A stretch of DNA of 9,095 nt from Candidatus Brocadiaceae bacterium (lineage in GTDB: Bacteria; Planctomycetota; Brocadiia; SM23-32), in the NCBI GenBank assembly GCA_003567495.1, contig PWZK01000139.1, positions 1-9,095 of the forward strand, written 5' to 3'. Below, one piece after another: positions 8,265 through 9,095 of the stretch. Each line of letters opens with the position of its first letter. Positions within the stretch are counted from its first letter, which is position 1. The position numbers and the translations under genes were made by a program. Below the pieces are notes generated by a model. It saw only the letters and a program-made list of their open reading frames with translations, was not told where the DNA came from and did no database searches.

Positions 8265-8815
8265 CATCCAGAAGTCGCGTTCATAACATCTTCGACGTAA
8301 AATCTATAATCCAACAGCTTCTGCAACACCTTTGAAGCCTGGGGGGCGTCAGAACCCTCCACTTTAAAATCCATGTCCTCAGTAGGCGGAAAATCCAAAC
8401 TCTCAGCAGCTTCTTCCGATGTCGGATCAATCTCCCTGCCATCCAACAAAATCCGTATATCCGACTCAAAACACGACGCAAAATTCCTGAGCCGCTCAAT
8501 GTGGCGTCGCGGCCTTGAGCCGGGCTGGATATCATCTTCAACAAAGAAATCCTCTTCGACCATATAACGTATAATATCCATGGCCTGCCGGGCGTCCTCG
8601 CCTTTTATCTTTATCGACATCCTGGCCCCGTAGCGCCCTCCGAGGCTCATCAGCCCCATCACACTCTTGCCGGAAGCTTGCCTGTCGTCGATTTCTACCG
8701 TAATCTCGGACTTAAACGCCTGGGCCAGCTCTGCAAAGCGCTGAACCGGGCGCACGTGAAACCCCAGCGGGTTTCCAATGCGCAACTCACTTCTGTATTC
8801 GTTATCAGAATTCAT
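8264..8815 (-). CDS. ptsH: Two-domain HPr-like phosphocarrier: active HPr fused to a degenerate HPr copy
   Basis: At 183 residues this is about twice the length of a normal HPr. Residues 10-95 are a recognisable HPr: NPLGFHVRP (15-23) carries His20, the site phosphorylated by enzyme I, with Arg22. GKSVMGLMSLGG (49-60) carries Ser51, 31 residues after the histidine, the same spacing as His15 and Ser46 of classic HPr, so regulation by HPr kinase is possible. Residues about 101-177 align to the first half without any gap at an offset of 82: KGEDARQA (71-78) matches VEGSDAPQ/A (152-160), and FFVEDD (90-95) matches FYVEDV (172-177). There His20 falls on Pro102, so this half cannot carry phosphate in the usual way, although Arg and Ser positions persist (104, 133). 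No good ribosome binding site precedes ATG 8815. It is followed by ptsI in the same operon. Confidence 0.9.
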   Translation of the reverse strand: MNSDNEYRSELRIGNPLGFHVRPVQRFAELAQAFKSEITVEIDDRQASGKSVMGLMSLGGRYGARMSIKIKGEDARQAMDIIRYMVEEDFFVEDDIQPGSRPRRHIERLRNFASCFESDIRILLDGREIDPTSEEAAESLDFPPTEDMDFKVEGSDAPQASKVLQKLLDYRFYVEDVMNATSG

Positions 8816-8870
8816 TTTATTAAAATCATCGTAAATCCTCAGTAAACCCCGTATGTTTGCGCATATATTC

Positions 8871-8894
8871 GTAGGGGCAAAACATCTTTCGCCC
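8871..8894. repeat. GTAG-headed hairpin, second REP-like family
   Basis: The + strand reads GTAG then GGGC-AAA, a short loop, and TTTCGCCC, a stem with one bulged base. The GTAG foot plus short palindrome resembles a REP unit, but of a different sequence from the pair at 4406-4487. It lies 55 bases upstream of the HPr start and beside a larger hairpin containing the same GGGCGAAA word. Confidence 0.45.
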
Positions 8895-8921
8895 TTTTCA
8901 GGCGCTCAGGGGACGTTTTAA

Positions 8922-8951
8922 CGTTTGGGCGAAAGATTTTTCGCCCAAACG
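8922..8951. repeat. Strong 13-bp hairpin between the EIIA-like and HPr genes
   Basis: Perfect 13-base inverted arms, 8922-8934 (CGTTTGGGCGAAA) and 8939-8951, enclose the 4-base loop GATT. Neither strand has a T run after the stem, so it is not a standard rho-independent terminator. The inner word GGGCGAAAGAT (8927-8937) also pairs perfectly over 11 bases with 8884-8894, so two folds compete. Possible roles are an RNA processing or stabilising stem between two operon genes, or simply part of a repeat element. Confidence 0.75.
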
Positions 8952-8988
8952 GACCGGTTTGAAAGGTAGTTTGCTGAATATATACAAA

Positions 8989-9095
8989 TCATCCCATCTT
9001 ACCGGCCATTTCTCTGACAAGATCGACCACCTCTTCTTCGGAATCAGACCTGAAGAGAAACCGGCGGAAATCCTCTGATTGTGTCATATTGCTTA
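8989..9095 (-). CDS. C-terminal end of a probable PTS EIIA (fructose/Ntr type) protein, partial
   Basis: On the - strand an open frame enters from the window edge and ends in TGA at 8989-8991. The readable end is SNMTQSEDFRRFLFRSDS then EEEVVDLVREMAGKMG. The pattern (small helix, D/E-F-R-x-x-L, acidic turn, E-E-V-x-x-L-I/V) resembles the C terminus of EIIA proteins of the fructose/Ntr class, which is often encoded just ahead of HPr and enzyme I. Only about 35 residues are visible and the phosphorylated histidine would lie outside the window, so the call rests on the tail pattern plus context. An internal ATG at 9087 exists, but a 32-residue gene is less likely than the tail of a longer one. 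Confidence 0.5.
   Translation of the reverse strand, partial: SNMTQSEDFRRFLFRSDSEEEVVDLVREMAGKMG

Noticed and set aside
8250..8267. ptsI start at ATG 8267 overlapping the HPr stop as ATGA.
   Set aside because: Possible by coupling, but ATG 8249 has a good ribosome binding site and gives the normal enzyme I beginning, so it is kept only as an alternative.

Overview
The window reads as one stretch of chromosome from a Gram-negative-type bacterium. It carries a type II secretion / type IV pilus ATPase and platform protein, a lipoprotein with a lipobox, and a phosphotransferase (PTS) phosphorelay of regulatory character. I cannot place the lineage safely. REP-like repeats with a GTAG head and a regulatory-looking PTS with no permease in view would fit an uncultured environmental lineage (for example of the PVC superphylum), but that is only a guess. 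No phage, transposase or CRISPR array is visible. The content looks like housekeeping genes, with the less ordinary sequence concentrated between them.

Layout. A complete tRNA-Thr(UGU) with encoded CCA lies on the + strand at 3-77. Every protein gene is on the - strand, so transcription runs from high to low coordinates: the C-terminal end of a probable PTS EIIA protein (8989-9095, cut by the window edge), a two-domain HPr-like protein (8264-8815), PTS enzyme I (6498-8249), a cupin-like lipoprotein (5897-6391), the AAA+ ATPase RarA/MgsA (4558-5892), a YacP-like NYN nuclease (3872-4333), a GspE/PilB ATPase (1379-3607) and a GspF/PilC platform protein (79-1341). The last gene ends one base from the tRNA, tail to tail.

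How they work together. EI, HPr and the partial EIIA form a phosphorelay from phosphoenolpyruvate; no sugar permease is seen, which suggests a regulatory (Ntr-like) PTS. The second half of the HPr protein is a gapless but decayed copy of the first half and has lost the phosphorylated histidine. The lipoprotein and rarA are packed 4 bases apart. GspE and GspF form a two-gene operon of their own behind a perfect consensus sigma-70 promoter (TTGACA, 17 bases, TATAAT), whose -10 box lies in the loop of a terminator-like hairpin.

Between the genes. No gap exceeds 300 bases. The three largest hold: the gspE promoter/hairpin and a 9-base tandem repeat (3608-3871); a REPIN-like inverted pair of GTAG-headed hairpins (4334-4557); and a second GTAG-headed hairpin cluster with mutually exclusive pairings (8816-8988).
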